Positions 8,623 to 17,488 of a stretch of DNA of 64,000 nt are shown piece after piece. The position numbers and the translations under genes are program-made. The DNA is from Elusimicrobiota bacterium (GTDB lineage Bacteria > Elusimicrobiota > Elusimicrobia > UBA1565), in the NCBI GenBank assembly GCA_041660925.1, contig JBAZVI010000003.1, positions 248,001 to 312,000 of the forward strand, given 5' to 3'. How positions within the stretch are numbered: the first letter of the stretch is position 1; each line of letters begins with the position of its first letter. Below the pieces are notes generated by a model that saw only the letters and a list, made by a program, of their open reading frames with translations, searched no databases and was not told where the DNA came from.

Positions 8623-9444
8623 TCACTTCAGGACGTTCTCTCCGTAGCGCAGCTCGGTGCGGTAGGCGGCCGCTTTCGTGTCCTTGAGGCATCGGACCCA
8701 GATGTCCCAGGTGTCGCGGCTGCGATCCTCGGCCGCGAGCTTCGCGGCTTCCATCTGGTTCGCGGGCGGGGCCTGGAACTTCTTGCTGTTCTGGGCCAGC
8801 GCCATCATCCCCGCGATGTCGCCCTGCGCCTTCAATTCCTTCATCTTCCGCTTGAGCTCCTTCGCCTCGGCCTTGTCGTCGGCGGAGACCTTGTTGTGCC
8901 GCCCGGCCGCCTTCAGCTTGTCCTGGTCGGGGTGGGCTTCCTTTCCCGCGCGCTCGGCGATCTCTTTGTATTCGTTCCCGCGGTAATACGCGCTGTCGAT
9001 GTCCCCGTACTCCTTGAGCATCTTCTGTAATTCGGCGTCCTTATGCCGGCCGGACTGGACCTGCGCGGACAATTCGCCGAACGCCGTGTGCAGGGGGCGC
9101 TTCTCGGTCCGGGCGGCCGCGCTCACTTCGAAGGCGGTCAGCTCCTTGCGGCCGATCTTCCGGGCGTAGACGACCTTGAAGCCGGTTTCGCCGCCCTTGC
9201 TGAAAGTCTCGATCCGGTCGCCGGGCTTCAGACGCGACTCGAAGTATCTCTTCACCGCGCCCAGGTCGTCCTTGCTCAGGCGGCGCTGTTCGTCGGAGTC
9301 TTTGGCGGCCACGCTGCCCGGGTAGAGCGGCATCGGGTGCGCGACGATGAATTCCACGTCGCCGTCCGCGAAAAGCTGCCCCGGCGGGAAGGCTTGGACC
9401 GTGAGGCACAGGAGCGCCGACAGGAACCAGGTGTTCTTCGTCAT
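8623..9444 (-). CDS. secreted protein of unknown function
   Basis: 273 residues with a signal peptide (MTKNTWFLSALLCLTVQA, cut near LFA|DG). After it, DVEFIVAHPMPLYPGS and a Lys/Arg/Glu-rich helical region (about residues 120-230, including AEAKELKRKMKELKAQG) suggest a small folded N-terminal domain followed by helices. I recognise no family. The start is set at 9444 by the signal peptide. It lies downstream of trxB with a 35-nt gap and ends at the shared terminator at 8562-8591. It may be cotranscribed with trxB. Confidence 0.75.
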   Translation of the reverse strand: MTKNTWFLSALLCLTVQAFPPGQLFADGDVEFIVAHPMPLYPGSVAAKDSDEQRRLSKDDLGAVKRYFESRLKPGDRIETFSKGGETGFKVVYARKIGRKELTAFEVSAAARTEKRPLHTAFGELSAQVQSGRHKDAELQKMLKEYGDIDSAYYRGNEYKEIAERAGKEAHPDQDKLKAAGRHNKVSADDKAEAKELKRKMKELKAQGDIAGMMALAQNSKKFQAPPANQMEAAKLAAEDRSRDTWDIWVRCLKDTKAAAYRTELRYGENVLK

Positions 9445-9479
9445 CGTGTCATCCTCGGGAGTGCGGCGAATTTCGCGGG

Positions 9480-10415
9480 TCAGTCCTCTTGTCCTGCGAG
9501 GAAGCGCTCGGCTTCGAGCGCGGCCATGCAGCCCGTCCCGGCGGCTACGACGGCCTGCCGGTAGCGGGGGTCCATGCAGTCTCCGGCGGCGAAGACGCCT
9601 TTCACGCTCGTGCGCGCGCGCGCGTCGGTCTTGATGTAGCCGCTCTCCTCGAGCTCGAGCTGGCCCTTGAAGATCCCGGTGTTGGGCTGATGCCCGATGG
9701 CCATGAAGACTCCCTGGCACGCGAGGTCCGTCGACTTCCCCGTCTTCACGTTCTTGAGGCGGATCCCCGTGACCTTCTCGGTCCCGAGGATGTCGTCGAC
9801 GACGCTGTCCCAGGCGACCGCGCATTTGGGGTGCTCGAGCACGCGCTTCTGCATGATCTTCGAGGCGCGGAAGGCGTCGCGGCGGTGGACGAGGGTGACC
9901 TTCGAGGCGAAGTGGGTGAGGAAGTGGGCCTCCTCCATCGCGGTGTCTCCGCCGCCCACGACCGCGATCTCCTTGCCCTTGAAGAAGAAGCCGTCGCAGG
10001 TCGCGCAGGCGGAGACGCCCTTGCCGCGCAGGCGCGTCTCCGAGGGGATGCCCAGCCACTTGGCCTCGGCGCCCGTGCCGATGACGACGGTCTCGGCGAG
10101 GACGACGCGGCCCTCGGTGGATTCCAGCCGGAAGGGGCGCTTCGAGAAGTCGACCTTCGCGACGAGTTCCTGCACGATGGGGACGCCGAGGCGCTGGACC
10201 TGCTTCATCATCCGTTCCATGAGCTCGGGTCCGGCGACGGGTTCGGGGAAGCCCGGGAAGTTCTCGACGTCGGAGGTGATCATGAGCTGGCCGCCCATGC
10301 TCACGCCGCCGAAGATGAGGGGAGCGAGGTTGGCCCGGGCGGCGTAGATGGCGGCGGTGTAGCCGGCCGAGCCGGAGCCGATGACGACGACCTTGCGCGT
10401 TTCCGTGTTTTCCAT
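9480..10415 (-). CDS. trxB: thioredoxin reductase
   Basis: 311 residues, standard low-molecular-weight TrxR size. The FAD-binding GSGSAGYTAAIYAAR is at residues 13-27, the redox-active CATC at 137-140, the NADPH-binding GGGDTAMEEA follows, and the C-terminal FAD motif is GVFAAGDC. It transfers electrons from NADPH to thioredoxin in the cytosol. The start was fixed at 10415 because a TATAAT box ends 6 nt before it, so any upstream start would fall outside the transcript. Divergent from the GH1 gene. Confidence 0.97.
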   Translation of the reverse strand: MENTETRKVVVIGSGSAGYTAAIYAARANLAPLIFGGVSMGGQLMITSDVENFPGFPEPVAGPELMERMMKQVQRLGVPIVQELVAKVDFSKRPFRLESTEGRVVLAETVVIGTGAEAKWLGIPSETRLRGKGVSACATCDGFFFKGKEIAVVGGGDTAMEEAHFLTHFASKVTLVHRRDAFRASKIMQKRVLEHPKCAVAWDSVVDDILGTEKVTGIRLKNVKTGKSTDLACQGVFMAIGHQPNTGIFKGQLELEESGYIKTDARARTSVKGVFAAGDCMDPRYRQAVVAAGTGCMAALEAERFLAGQED

Positions 10416-10421
10416 GTGCCG

Positions 10422-10427
10422 ATTATA
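10422..10427 (-). promoter_or_regulatory. -10 box TATAAT of trxB, leaderless-type
   Basis: Read on the minus strand, a perfect TATAAT ends 6 nt before the trxB ATG (intervening CGGCAC, no Shine-Dalgarno). The predicted +1 coincides with the A of the start codon. Confidence 0.65.
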
Positions 10428-10491
10428 TAACTTCGCGCTGGAGGGACGGATATTGCGAATCAATCGAGGATTATGTTTGATATGTTTCAAG

Positions 10492-11754
10492 ATGGAACGC
10501 TTCCCGCACGGCTTCCTCTGGGGCGCCTCGACCGCCGCCTATCAGGTCGAGGGCGACAACGAGCGCTCCGCCTTCACGGCCTGGGAGCGCTCAGAGGGCT
10601 GGGAGCCCTGCGGCCGCGCGGCGGACTCCTGGCGGCTCTGGCCCGAGGACCTGCGCTGCCTGCGCGCTCTCAACCTGGGCGCCTACCGCTTCTCCGTCGA
10701 ATGGTCGCGCGTCATGCCCGCGCCCGGCGTCTTCGACGACGCGGTCCTCGCGCGCTACGCGAGGATGGCCGAGGACTGCGTCCGCGCCGGCGTGCGTCCC
10801 ATCGTCTGCCTCCACCACTTCTCCGAGCCGGGCTGGCTCTTCAGAGAGGTCCCCGAAGGGTGGCGCTCTCCGCGGGTCCTCGAGCACTTCCTCCCCTTCG
10901 TCGAGCGCACGGTCCGGGCCCTCGGGCCTTCCGTCCGGGATTGGCTCACCTTCAACGAGCCGATGGTCGGTCTGCTGGCGGGCTACGCGATGGGCCGCTT
11001 CCCCCCAGGACGCCGCCGGTATCTCGGGCTCTCCTCGCTCTTCGAACGCGAGCTCCTCCCCAACGTCGCCCGAGCCCACCGCGAGGCGCGCGCGCTCATC
11101 GCCGGTCTCGCGCCGCTCGCGCGCGTCGGGCTGGCGCAGAACGTGGCCGACGTCGAGCCGGCGACGCCCTCGCCCGGCGACGTCGAGGCCGCGCGCGTCT
11201 TCGACCGCTTCATGCACACCGATCTGCTCGCGCGCGTGCGCGGCGAGCTCGACTTCATCGGCGTGAACTACTACACGCGCATCCTCGTCTCGAAGGCGCG
11301 CCTGCCGTTCTTCCCTTTGGGCGTCGTCCCGGGCTACGCGGAGCTCGAGTCGGCGCTGGGTCCCGGGCTCTTCCGCCTGCTCGGCGGACGGCGCGGCACC
11401 CGGCCTCGCACCGACATGGGCTGGGAGATCGCCCCGGAGGGTCTCGGGCGCGTCGTCTCCCGGCTCTGGCGGGAGTTCCGGCTCCCGCTCATCGTCACGG
11501 AGAACGGGGTCGCCGACGCCTCCGGCGTCGCGCGCAAGGACTACATCCACCGCCACCTCGAGTCCCTGCTCGGGGCCATCGGCGACGGCGCGAAGGTGGA
11601 GGGCTACCTCCACTGGTCCCTGATGGACAACTACGAGTGGGGCTCCTACGCGCCGAAGTTCGGCCTCTACCGCGTGGACCGCACGAACTTCGCCCGCACG
11701 CTCGCCCCGGGCGCCGAGTACTACGCCCGCGTCGCGCGCAGTAATTCCCTCTGA
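10492..11754 (+). CDS. glycoside hydrolase family 1 (beta-glucosidase type)
   Basis: 420 residues, near the usual GH1 size. It opens with FPHGFLWGASTAAYQVEG, the family N-terminal signature. The acid/base Glu156 sits in TFNEP and the nucleophile Glu337 in VTENG; the C-terminal HWSLMDNYEWGSYAPKFGL block lines the sugar subsite. No signal peptide, so it acts in the cytosol on imported beta-glycosides. The ATG at 10492 is preferred over an upstream in-frame start at 10381 inside trxB. Convergent with queD across a strong hairpin. Confidence 0.95.
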   Translation: MERFPHGFLWGASTAAYQVEGDNERSAFTAWERSEGWEPCGRAADSWRLWPEDLRCLRALNLGAYRFSVEWSRVMPAPGVFDDAVLARYARMAEDCVRAGVRPIVCLHHFSEPGWLFREVPEGWRSPRVLEHFLPFVERTVRALGPSVRDWLTFNEPMVGLLAGYAMGRFPPGRRRYLGLSSLFERELLPNVARAHREARALIAGLAPLARVGLAQNVADVEPATPSPGDVEAARVFDRFMHTDLLARVRGELDFIGVNYYTRILVSKARLPFFPLGVVPGYAELESALGPGLFRLLGGRRGTRPRTDMGWEIAPEGLGRVVSRLWREFRLPLIVTENGVADASGVARKDYIHRHLESLLGAIGDGAKVEGYLHWSLMDNYEWGSYAPKFGLYRVDRTNFARTLAPGAEYYARVARSNSL

Positions 11755-11768
11755 AGCCCTGAAAAGAC

Positions 11769-11800
11769 GGCGCCCTCCTTCGTCCGGGAAGGAGGGCGCC
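11769..11800. terminator. bidirectional terminator between GH1 gene and queD
   Basis: A 12-bp perfect stem (GGCGCCCTCCTT with its complement) around an 8-nt loop lies between the convergent stops at 11754 and 11812. It is followed by CTCTTCC on plus and TCTTTTC-like bases on minus. Confidence 0.8.
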
Positions 11801-11811
11801 CTCTTCCCCGA

Positions 11812-12213
11812 TTATGGACGGTAGGAGGCGCAGCAGCTCGGCGTCTCCCAGAACTTGACGGAAGCGACGGGGAGGCCGCGGCTGCGGGCGTACTCGTGGA
11901 TATGCTTGGCCAGCGCCTCGGCGGTGGGGTTCCCGGGGAACGCCACGACGGCCTGGTCGTGCTGCTTGAGCACGGGAAGGAGCGGGTCCTGGGCGCTGAG
12001 GATCATGCGGTGGTCGAGCTCCGCGTCGATCCAGAGCTTCAGCACGGCCTTGATGTCCTCGAAGTCCACCGCCATCCCGCGCGAGTCCAGCGAGGGCTTC
12101 TCGAGCGTCACCTCGACGACCGCGTTGTGCCCGTGCAGGTTCCGGCACTTGCCCTGGTAGTCGAGCAGGCGGTGGCCGTAGCAGAAGTGGATGAGCTTGG
12201 TGACGGCGAACAT
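11812..12213 (-). CDS. queD: 6-carboxytetrahydropterin synthase (QueD/PTPS family)
   Basis: 133 residues. Zinc ligands are His15 (FCYGHRL) and the HGH pair in CRNLHGHN; the CxxxHGH spacing marks the QueD type, with the Cys as catalytic base. Later AELDHRMIL and FPGNPTAEALA supply the catalytic triad and substrate Glu. QueD makes 6-carboxy-tetrahydropterin on the route to queuosine. No other que genes are nearby; a pteridine-reductase-like SDR lies two genes upstream, so a tetrahydropterin role is also possible. Confidence 0.92.
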   Translation of the reverse strand: MFAVTKLIHFCYGHRLLDYQGKCRNLHGHNAVVEVTLEKPSLDSRGMAVDFEDIKAVLKLWIDAELDHRMILSAQDPLLPVLKQHDQAVVAFPGNPTAEALAKHIHEYARSRGLPVASVKFWETPSCCASYRP

Positions 12214-12219
12214 GGGTCT

Positions 12220-12225
12220 AGTCTA
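12220..12225 (-). promoter_or_regulatory. -10 box TAGACT of queD, leaderless-type
   Basis: TAGACT on the minus strand ends 6 nt before the queD ATG with no Shine-Dalgarno between. It would give queD its own start inside the long minus-strand gene run. The match is weaker than for trxB and clpS. Confidence 0.4.
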
Positions 12226-12230
12226 TAAAA

Positions 12231-13802
12231 TCAGCGGAGCTGCGGGAGGAGGACCTTCATCGCCTCTCTGCGGGCCTCGACGGCCGACAGGAACGAGGAC
12301 TGGCTCCAGGAGAGGTCGCGGCTCGATGCGGCCTCCCCCGAGGTCTGATCGATCTGTTCGGCGAGCGCACCCGAGGGCGGGGTCACCCGTCGGACCGCGC
12401 GCAGAAGGTCGTCGCCGCGCAGGAGCAGCCCGGTCAGAAGCGCGCGGCGCTCGGCGGAGTGCGCGAGCACGTCGCGGCCCGCCGTGAGCGGCCGGACCCG
12501 GCCCGCGCGCCGCAGGGCCCGTTCCAGGAAAGGACGGCTCCGCTCCGTCGCGGAGTAGCCGTAGCGGTCGGCGAGGAGGCGCGCGAGGCGGTAGTGGAGC
12601 TCGGCGTAGCCGAGGGTGATGAAGACGAAGGCGTTGCCTCCGAAGTACTCGTCGCCCTGGTAGCGGCCCAGGGCGACGCCCTCGTCGGGGGCGCGGCGGG
12701 CGTTCATCGTGTAGATGGAAGCGAAGAGGTCCTCCGCGGCCGTCGCCGTCGCGAGGACGCGGTCGTCGAGGATCGAGTGGCGCCCCTCGGGCCGGCGCCC
12801 GTGCAGGGCGGCGAGGAGGACGGCCGAGTCGAGGTTCTCCCCCGGCTTCTCCCTCGTACGGCCGTCCCAGTAGACGCGCGGGCCGAGCGCGAAGCCGTAG
12901 TGGCCCTTCTCGGGGAGCCAGTGCTCGTCCAGGGAGTCCGTGATCATGGCGGCGGCGTCGGCGTAGGTCTTCGCGCGCTCGGGGTCTTTCGCGGCGAGGG
13001 CCCGTCGGGCTCCCTCGGCGAGCGCCGCGCCCTGCACCGAGCGGGCGTAGTAGTCGCGCCCCTTGTACTCCTCCCAGAGGTCGAAGCCGGGGTCGCGCCA
13101 GTGCTCCGCGATGAAGTCGAGGTCGGTGCGGATCGTCTCGCGCAGCGCCTCGGCGAGCTCCGGGGGCGGCGGCGCACGGCGCAGCCGCTCGTAGCGCATC
13201 AGCGCCAGCGCGCGCAGCGCCGGGCCGTCGTATTGCGGACGCGACCACTTCAGGAAGTCCGGCGTCCCGTCGGCGTTGCAGCGGACCTCCCCGAGCCCTT
13301 CCGGCGACGGCGCGAGCTGCAGCTCGCGGCTGAAGCGTACGAACTCGTCGATTCTCGTCGAGACGCCCGCGTCCTCCGGCTGCGCGCCGGCGGCCTGGAG
13401 CTCGGCGAGGCCGTACATGACGACCGCGGAGTCGCGGACCCAGTGGAAGAAGTAGTCCGGCTCGGGAGGGTTCCCCGCGGGAGCCGCCGCGACGGCGCCG
13501 GGCTTGGGCAGGATGCTCTGGCGCAGTCGTCCCCCCTCGAGCCGGATGCGCCCTTCCGGCGCGCGTGCGGCCGCCTTCACCCCGTCCCAGCGGTCCGGCG
13601 CGACGTGGACGGTGTCGAAGACCTTGTCGACGCGGCCCTTCGGCGAGACGTTGCGCAGCAGGCGCTCGAGCGAGAGCTCCCGCTGGGCCTCGATCCACGC
13701 CTCGAGCTTCTCGTCGGGGAAGGGCTTGAGCTTCGGCTGGAGCAGGGAGCAGCCCGAGAGCAGAAGGGGAGCGAGCAGGAGCGCGGGGAGCGCGGCCTTC
13801 AT
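12231..13802 (-). CDS. lipoprotein glucoamylase, glycoside hydrolase family 15
   Basis: 523 residues. The signal peptide ends in lipobox LLSGC (Cys about residue 18), so the enzyme is envelope-anchored. GH15 signatures are visible: YFFHWVRDSAVVMYGL, RCNADGTPDFLKWSRPQYDGPALRALAL, DLWEEYKGRDYYARSVQGAA (general-acid Glu) and YFGGNAFVFITLGYAELHY with the second acidic region. The arrangement resembles classic glucoamylases, releasing glucose from alpha-glucans. Its ATG overlaps the SDR stop by 4 nt. It is the only carbohydrate gene in this otherwise lipoate/pterin run. Confidence 0.9.
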   Translation of the reverse strand: MKAALPALLLAPLLLSGCSLLQPKLKPFPDEKLEAWIEAQRELSLERLLRNVSPKGRVDKVFDTVHVAPDRWDGVKAAARAPEGRIRLEGGRLRQSILPKPGAVAAAPAGNPPEPDYFFHWVRDSAVVMYGLAELQAAGAQPEDAGVSTRIDEFVRFSRELQLAPSPEGLGEVRCNADGTPDFLKWSRPQYDGPALRALALMRYERLRRAPPPPELAEALRETIRTDLDFIAEHWRDPGFDLWEEYKGRDYYARSVQGAALAEGARRALAAKDPERAKTYADAAAMITDSLDEHWLPEKGHYGFALGPRVYWDGRTREKPGENLDSAVLLAALHGRRPEGRHSILDDRVLATATAAEDLFASIYTMNARRAPDEGVALGRYQGDEYFGGNAFVFITLGYAELHYRLARLLADRYGYSATERSRPFLERALRRAGRVRPLTAGRDVLAHSAERRALLTGLLLRGDDLLRAVRRVTPPSGALAEQIDQTSGEAASSRDLSWSQSSFLSAVEARREAMKVLLPQLR

Positions 13803-14530
13803 GCGGCGAGTCGTCCGCCGTCGACGGGGAGGGCCGTCCCCGTGACGAAGTCCGCCTCGAGGAGATAGAGCACGGCGCGCGCCACGTCGTCGGGGTCTCC
13901 CATGCGCTTGAGGAGCGTCGCCGCGAGCACCTTCTCGCGTCGACGGGGGCGCGAACCCGCGGGCATGAGCACGGGGCCCGGGAGCACCGCGTTGACCTGG
14001 ACTTCCGGGGCCAGGGCCTTCGCGAGCGCCGCGTTCAGCGCGAGCAGCCCCGCCTTCGAGACGCAGTAGGGCATGAACCCGGCGTTGGGCCGCAGCCCGG
14101 AACCGTCGGCGATGTTCACGATCTTTCCCCCGCCGAGACGCTTCATGCGCGGCCCCAGCGCCTGTGCGAGGAGGAAGGGCGCGCGCAGGTTCACCGCCTG
14201 GTAGGCGTCCCATTCGGCCGGGCGGGTCTTCCCGAAGCGGCTCGGCGCGTAGATCGAGGCGCTGTTGACCAGGACGTCCACGCGTCCGAAGCGGCGCACC
14301 GCGGTCCGAGCCAGGCGCTCGCAGTCGGCGGGGCGGGCGAGGTCGGCGCGCAGGGCCTCGGCGTCGACTCCGAGGGCGCGGAGCTCGCGGGCGAGGGCCT
14401 CGGCATCGCGGCGCGAGGAGCGGTAATGGACGGCGACGTCGGCGCCGTGCTCGGCCAGGCGCAGGGCGATCCTGCGGCCGACGCGGCGGCCGGCGCCGGT
14501 CACGAGCGCGACGGCGCCCCTCAGCTCCAC
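13799..14530 (-). CDS. short-chain dehydrogenase/reductase, pteridine-reductase-like
   Basis: 243 residues. The cofactor loop TGAGRRVGR has the TGxxxRxG form typical of pteridine reductases (PTR1/FolM) that use NADPH, followed by HYRSSRRDA. The catalytic YCVSK is at about residues 151-155, and the C-terminal ADFVTGTALPVDGG is standard SDR. It may reduce dihydro- or oxidised pterins, which would fit queD two genes downstream. FabG-like substrates cannot be excluded. The stop overlaps the glucoamylase start. Confidence 0.85.
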   Translation of the reverse strand: MELRGAVALVTGAGRRVGRRIALRLAEHGADVAVHYRSSRRDAEALARELRALGVDAEALRADLARPADCERLARTAVRRFGRVDVLVNSASIYAPSRFGKTRPAEWDAYQAVNLRAPFLLAQALGPRMKRLGGGKIVNIADGSGLRPNAGFMPYCVSKAGLLALNAALAKALAPEVQVNAVLPGPVLMPAGSRPRRREKVLAATLLKRMGDPDDVARAVLYLLEADFVTGTALPVDGGRLAA

Positions 14531-15171
14531 GGTCCGGCTCCGTAGACGTCGCAGAAGGCCGCGCGCACGGCCGCGCGGGCGGCCTCCATCGTCGCGTCCG
14601 GCCGCAGGGCGTGCAGGGAGGTCATCGTCTCCGGCTCGAGGCGGCAGGGGTGGACGGCCCGGAAGGGCGCCATCTCCGTGCGCACGTTGAGCGCGAAGCC
14701 GTGGTAGGCGACCCAGGCGCGCGCGCCGACGCCGATGGAGGCGATCTTCTTCTCGCCGACCCAGACGCCGGTGAAGCCGGGCAGGGCGCGGGCTTCGGCG
14801 CCCATGCGGGCGAGGGCCCGCACGAGGGTCTCCTCGAGCATGCGCAGGTGGCGGCCGATGGTGAGTCCGCGCTCCTTGAGGTGGACGACGGCGTAGCCGA
14901 CGAGCTGTCCGGGGCCGTGGTAGGTGATGTCCCCGCCCCGCTGGACGTCGTGGAGCGGATGGGGCAGCTCGGGAGCGCTCTGTCCGCGGGCGGTCGTTCC
15001 CCGCGTGTAGACGGGAGGGTGCTCGAGCAGGAAGAGCGTGTCGGGCCGCTCCCCGGCGGCGCGTTCGCGCAGGGCGCTCTTCTGGAGCTCGAGCGCCGAG
15101 AGGTAGTCCACGGTCCCGAGCTCTCGGATCTCGAGGGCGCGGCGCAGCGCGGGGAGCGCGGAGGTCTTCAT
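14521..15171 (-). CDS. lipB: octanoyl-[acyl-carrier-protein]:protein octanoyltransferase
   Basis: 216 residues. The LipB signatures are RGGDITYHGPGQLVGY (residues 78-93), the catalytic Lys in GEKKIASIGV (about 142) and the acyl-thioester Cys176 in HPCRLEPETMTSL. It moves octanoyl groups from ACP to lipoyl domains in the cytosol; LipA then inserts sulfur. Start ATG 15171 overlaps the lpdA stop by 4 nt, and the stop region overlaps the SDR start by 10 nt, indicating tight coupling. Confidence 0.96.
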   Translation of the reverse strand: MKTSALPALRRALEIRELGTVDYLSALELQKSALRERAAGERPDTLFLLEHPPVYTRGTTARGQSAPELPHPLHDVQRGGDITYHGPGQLVGYAVVHLKERGLTIGRHLRMLEETLVRALARMGAEARALPGFTGVWVGEKKIASIGVGARAWVAYHGFALNVRTEMAPFRAVHPCRLEPETMTSLHALRPDATMEAARAAVRAAFCDVYGAGPWS

Positions 15172-16568
15172 CGCCGGACGGGGAGCATGTGCACGGCGTG
15201 CCCGAGGGCGGCCTCGGCGGCCTCCCCGAGCGCTTCCGAGAGGGACGGGTGCGGGTGCACCGTGTTGGCCAGGTCCGCGACGGCGGCTTTCAGGCGCAGC
15301 GCGAGCGCCGCCTCGCCGATGAGGTCGCTCGCGTCGGGTCCGACGATGCCGACGCCGAGCAGGCGTCCGTCGGCGCGGTCGCCGAGCACCTTCACGAAGC
15401 CCTCGGCCTCGCGCATCGTCTGCGCCCGGCCGTTGGCGGAGAACGGGAAGCGGCCGATCAGGAGCTCGACGCCGCGCGCCTTCGCCGCGGCCTCGGTCTC
15501 TCCGACGTAAGCGACCTCGGGGTCGGTGTAGACCGCCCACGGGATGTGCCCCTTCGCCTCGACCTCCTTGCCCGCGAGGGCGTGCGCGGCGAGGATGCCC
15601 TCGCGCGACGCCTTGTGCGCGAGGTAGGGCGCGCCGATGACGTCCCCGGCCGCGTAGATGTGCTCCGCGCTCGTGCGCATGCGCTCGTCGACCTGGATGA
15701 AGCCCTTCGCGTCGGTCTTCACGCCGGCGTTCTCGAGGCCGATGCCGTCGCTGTTGGGGCGGCGGCCGACGCTGAGGAGGATCTTCTCGGCCGAGACGGT
15801 CTTCTCCCCCTCGGGGGTCTGCACCGTCAGCTCGAGGACGCCGTCCTTCTCGAGCCAGCTCAGGGCTTTGCTCTTCAGGTGGACCGCGCAGCCGAGCTTC
15901 TGGAGGGAGCGCGCGACGGGGGCGCTCAGGTCCGCCTCGATGCCCGGCAGGAGCCCGTCCATGAACTCGACGACCGTCACCTTCGTCCCGAGCTTCGCGA
16001 AGACCGTGCCGATCTCGAGCCCGATGACGCCGCCGCCGATGACCGCCAGGCTCGCCGGCGGAGCCTGCAGCGCCAGGGCTTCCGTGGAGCCGATCACGCA
16101 GGAGCCGTCGAAGTCGAAGCCGGGCAGGGAGAGCGGGCGCGAGCCGGTGAGGACGACGGCCTGCTCGAACTTCAGGTCCTCCTTCGCGGGGCCCCCGGTG
16201 ACCTCGGCGGTGTGCGGACCGGTGAAGCGGGCGGTGCCCTCGACGAGCTCGACGCCGTTGGCCTTGAGCAGGGCCCCGATGCCGCGCGTGAGGCCTCCGA
16301 CGACCGCGTTCTTCCAGGCCACGGTCTTTCCCCAGTCGACGGTGAGCTCCGAGGCGCCGATCCCGAGCGCGCCGCCGCGGCGCAGCTTGTGCACGAGGCC
16401 GGCGCCGTGGATGAGGGCCTTCGAGGGGATGCAGCCGACGTTGAGGCAGACGCCGCCGACCTTCTCTTTCTCGGCGAGGACCACCTTCTTCCCGAGCTGC
16501 GCGAGGCGGATGGCGCAGACGTAGCCGCCGGGGCCGGCTCCGATGACGAGGACCTGGGTCTCCTTCAT
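15168..16568 (-). CDS. lpdA: dihydrolipoyl dehydrogenase
   Basis: 466 residues. FAD-binding GAGPGGYVCAIRLAQLG, redox disulfide C41/C46 in GGVCLNVGCIPSK, NAD-binding GGGVIGLEIGTVFAKLG and the C-terminal HPHPSLSEALGE with the active-site His-Glu pair. It reoxidises dihydrolipoyl groups of 2-oxoacid dehydrogenase or glycine cleavage complexes. Being cotranscribed with lipA and lipB it forms a lipoate assembly and use unit, but no E1/E2 or gcv genes are in the window. Confidence 0.96.
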   Translation of the reverse strand: MKETQVLVIGAGPGGYVCAIRLAQLGKKVVLAEKEKVGGVCLNVGCIPSKALIHGAGLVHKLRRGGALGIGASELTVDWGKTVAWKNAVVGGLTRGIGALLKANGVELVEGTARFTGPHTAEVTGGPAKEDLKFEQAVVLTGSRPLSLPGFDFDGSCVIGSTEALALQAPPASLAVIGGGVIGLEIGTVFAKLGTKVTVVEFMDGLLPGIEADLSAPVARSLQKLGCAVHLKSKALSWLEKDGVLELTVQTPEGEKTVSAEKILLSVGRRPNSDGIGLENAGVKTDAKGFIQVDERMRTSAEHIYAAGDVIGAPYLAHKASREGILAAHALAGKEVEAKGHIPWAVYTDPEVAYVGETEAAAKARGVELLIGRFPFSANGRAQTMREAEGFVKVLGDRADGRLLGVGIVGPDASDLIGEAALALRLKAAVADLANTVHPHPSLSEALGEAAEAALGHAVHMLPVRR

Positions 16569-17488
16569 GAGGATGCCTCCGAAGAGCGGGTTCCTGCGGC
16601 CTTCTCCATGAAGAGCTCGGCGGCGCGGTACGAGCTGCGCACGAACGGGGCCGAGGCGACGTGGAGGAAGCCCATCGCGCGGGCGCGCGCGCCGAGCTCC
16701 TCGAAGCGCGCGGGCGGGACGAACTCGACGACGGGAAGGTGGCGCGGCTCGCGCGTCGGGCGCAGGTACTGCCCGAGGGTGAGGACCCGGACCCCGGCCG
16801 CAAGGAGGTCCGCGAAGGCCTGCAGAAGCTCCTCCTCGGTCTCGCCGAGACCGAGCATGAGGGAGGACTTCGTCCAGACCCCCGGCCGCAGTCGCCGGGC
16901 GGCGCGCAGGACGGCGAGGGAGAGCGCGTAGCCCGCGCGCCGGTCGCGCACCGACGGGGTCAGGCGCTCCACGGTCTCGAGGTTGTGGGAGAGCACGTCC
17001 GGCCCCTCGGCGAGGACGCGGGCGAGGAGCGCTTCGTCGCCGCGGAAGTCCTGGGCGAGGAACTCGAGGCGCGTGTCCGGGCAGCGCGTGCGCACGGCGC
17101 GCAGGCAGGCCGCGGCGTGCGCGGCGCCCTGGTCGGGGAGGTCGTCGCGGCAGACGGTGGTGACCACCGCGTAGCGCAGACCCAGGGCGGCGACGCTCTC
17201 CGCGAGACCGCGCGGTTCCTCGGGGTCGGGCGGCGCGGGGCGGGCGGCCGCGGCCACCGAGCAGAAGCGGCAGGTGCGGGTGCAGGAGTCGCCGAGGATC
17301 ATGAAGGTCGCGGTCCCGGAGGACCAGCACTCGCCGGCGTTCGGGCAGCGGGCCTCGGAGCAGACGGTGTGCAGGCCCCGGGCGGACGAGAGTCCCTTCA
17401 CCGTGCGGAACGCGTCTCCGGAGCCGAGTCGCACCCGCATCCAGGGCGGTAATTTCGCCAGCGGGACCTGCGCCGGTGCCGGGCTCAA
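16565..17488 (-). CDS. lipA: lipoyl synthase (radical SAM)
   Basis: 307 residues. It has both LipA clusters: auxiliary CSEARCPNAGEC and radical-SAM CTRTCRFC, plus the C-terminal SSYRA serine ligand. It inserts two sulfur atoms into protein-bound octanoyl groups. The start is TTG at 17488, which overlaps the upstream stop as TTGA; this coupling argues for it over the internal ATG of the MRVRLGSGD segment. The stop overlaps the lpdA start. Confidence 0.95.
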   Translation of the reverse strand: MSPAPAQVPLAKLPPWMRVRLGSGDAFRTVKGLSSARGLHTVCSEARCPNAGECWSSGTATFMILGDSCTRTCRFCSVAAAARPAPPDPEEPRGLAESVAALGLRYAVVTTVCRDDLPDQGAAHAAACLRAVRTRCPDTRLEFLAQDFRGDEALLARVLAEGPDVLSHNLETVERLTPSVRDRRAGYALSLAVLRAARRLRPGVWTKSSLMLGLGETEEELLQAFADLLAAGVRVLTLGQYLRPTREPRHLPVVEFVPPARFEELGARARAMGFLHVASAPFVRSSYRAAELFMEKAAGTRSSEASS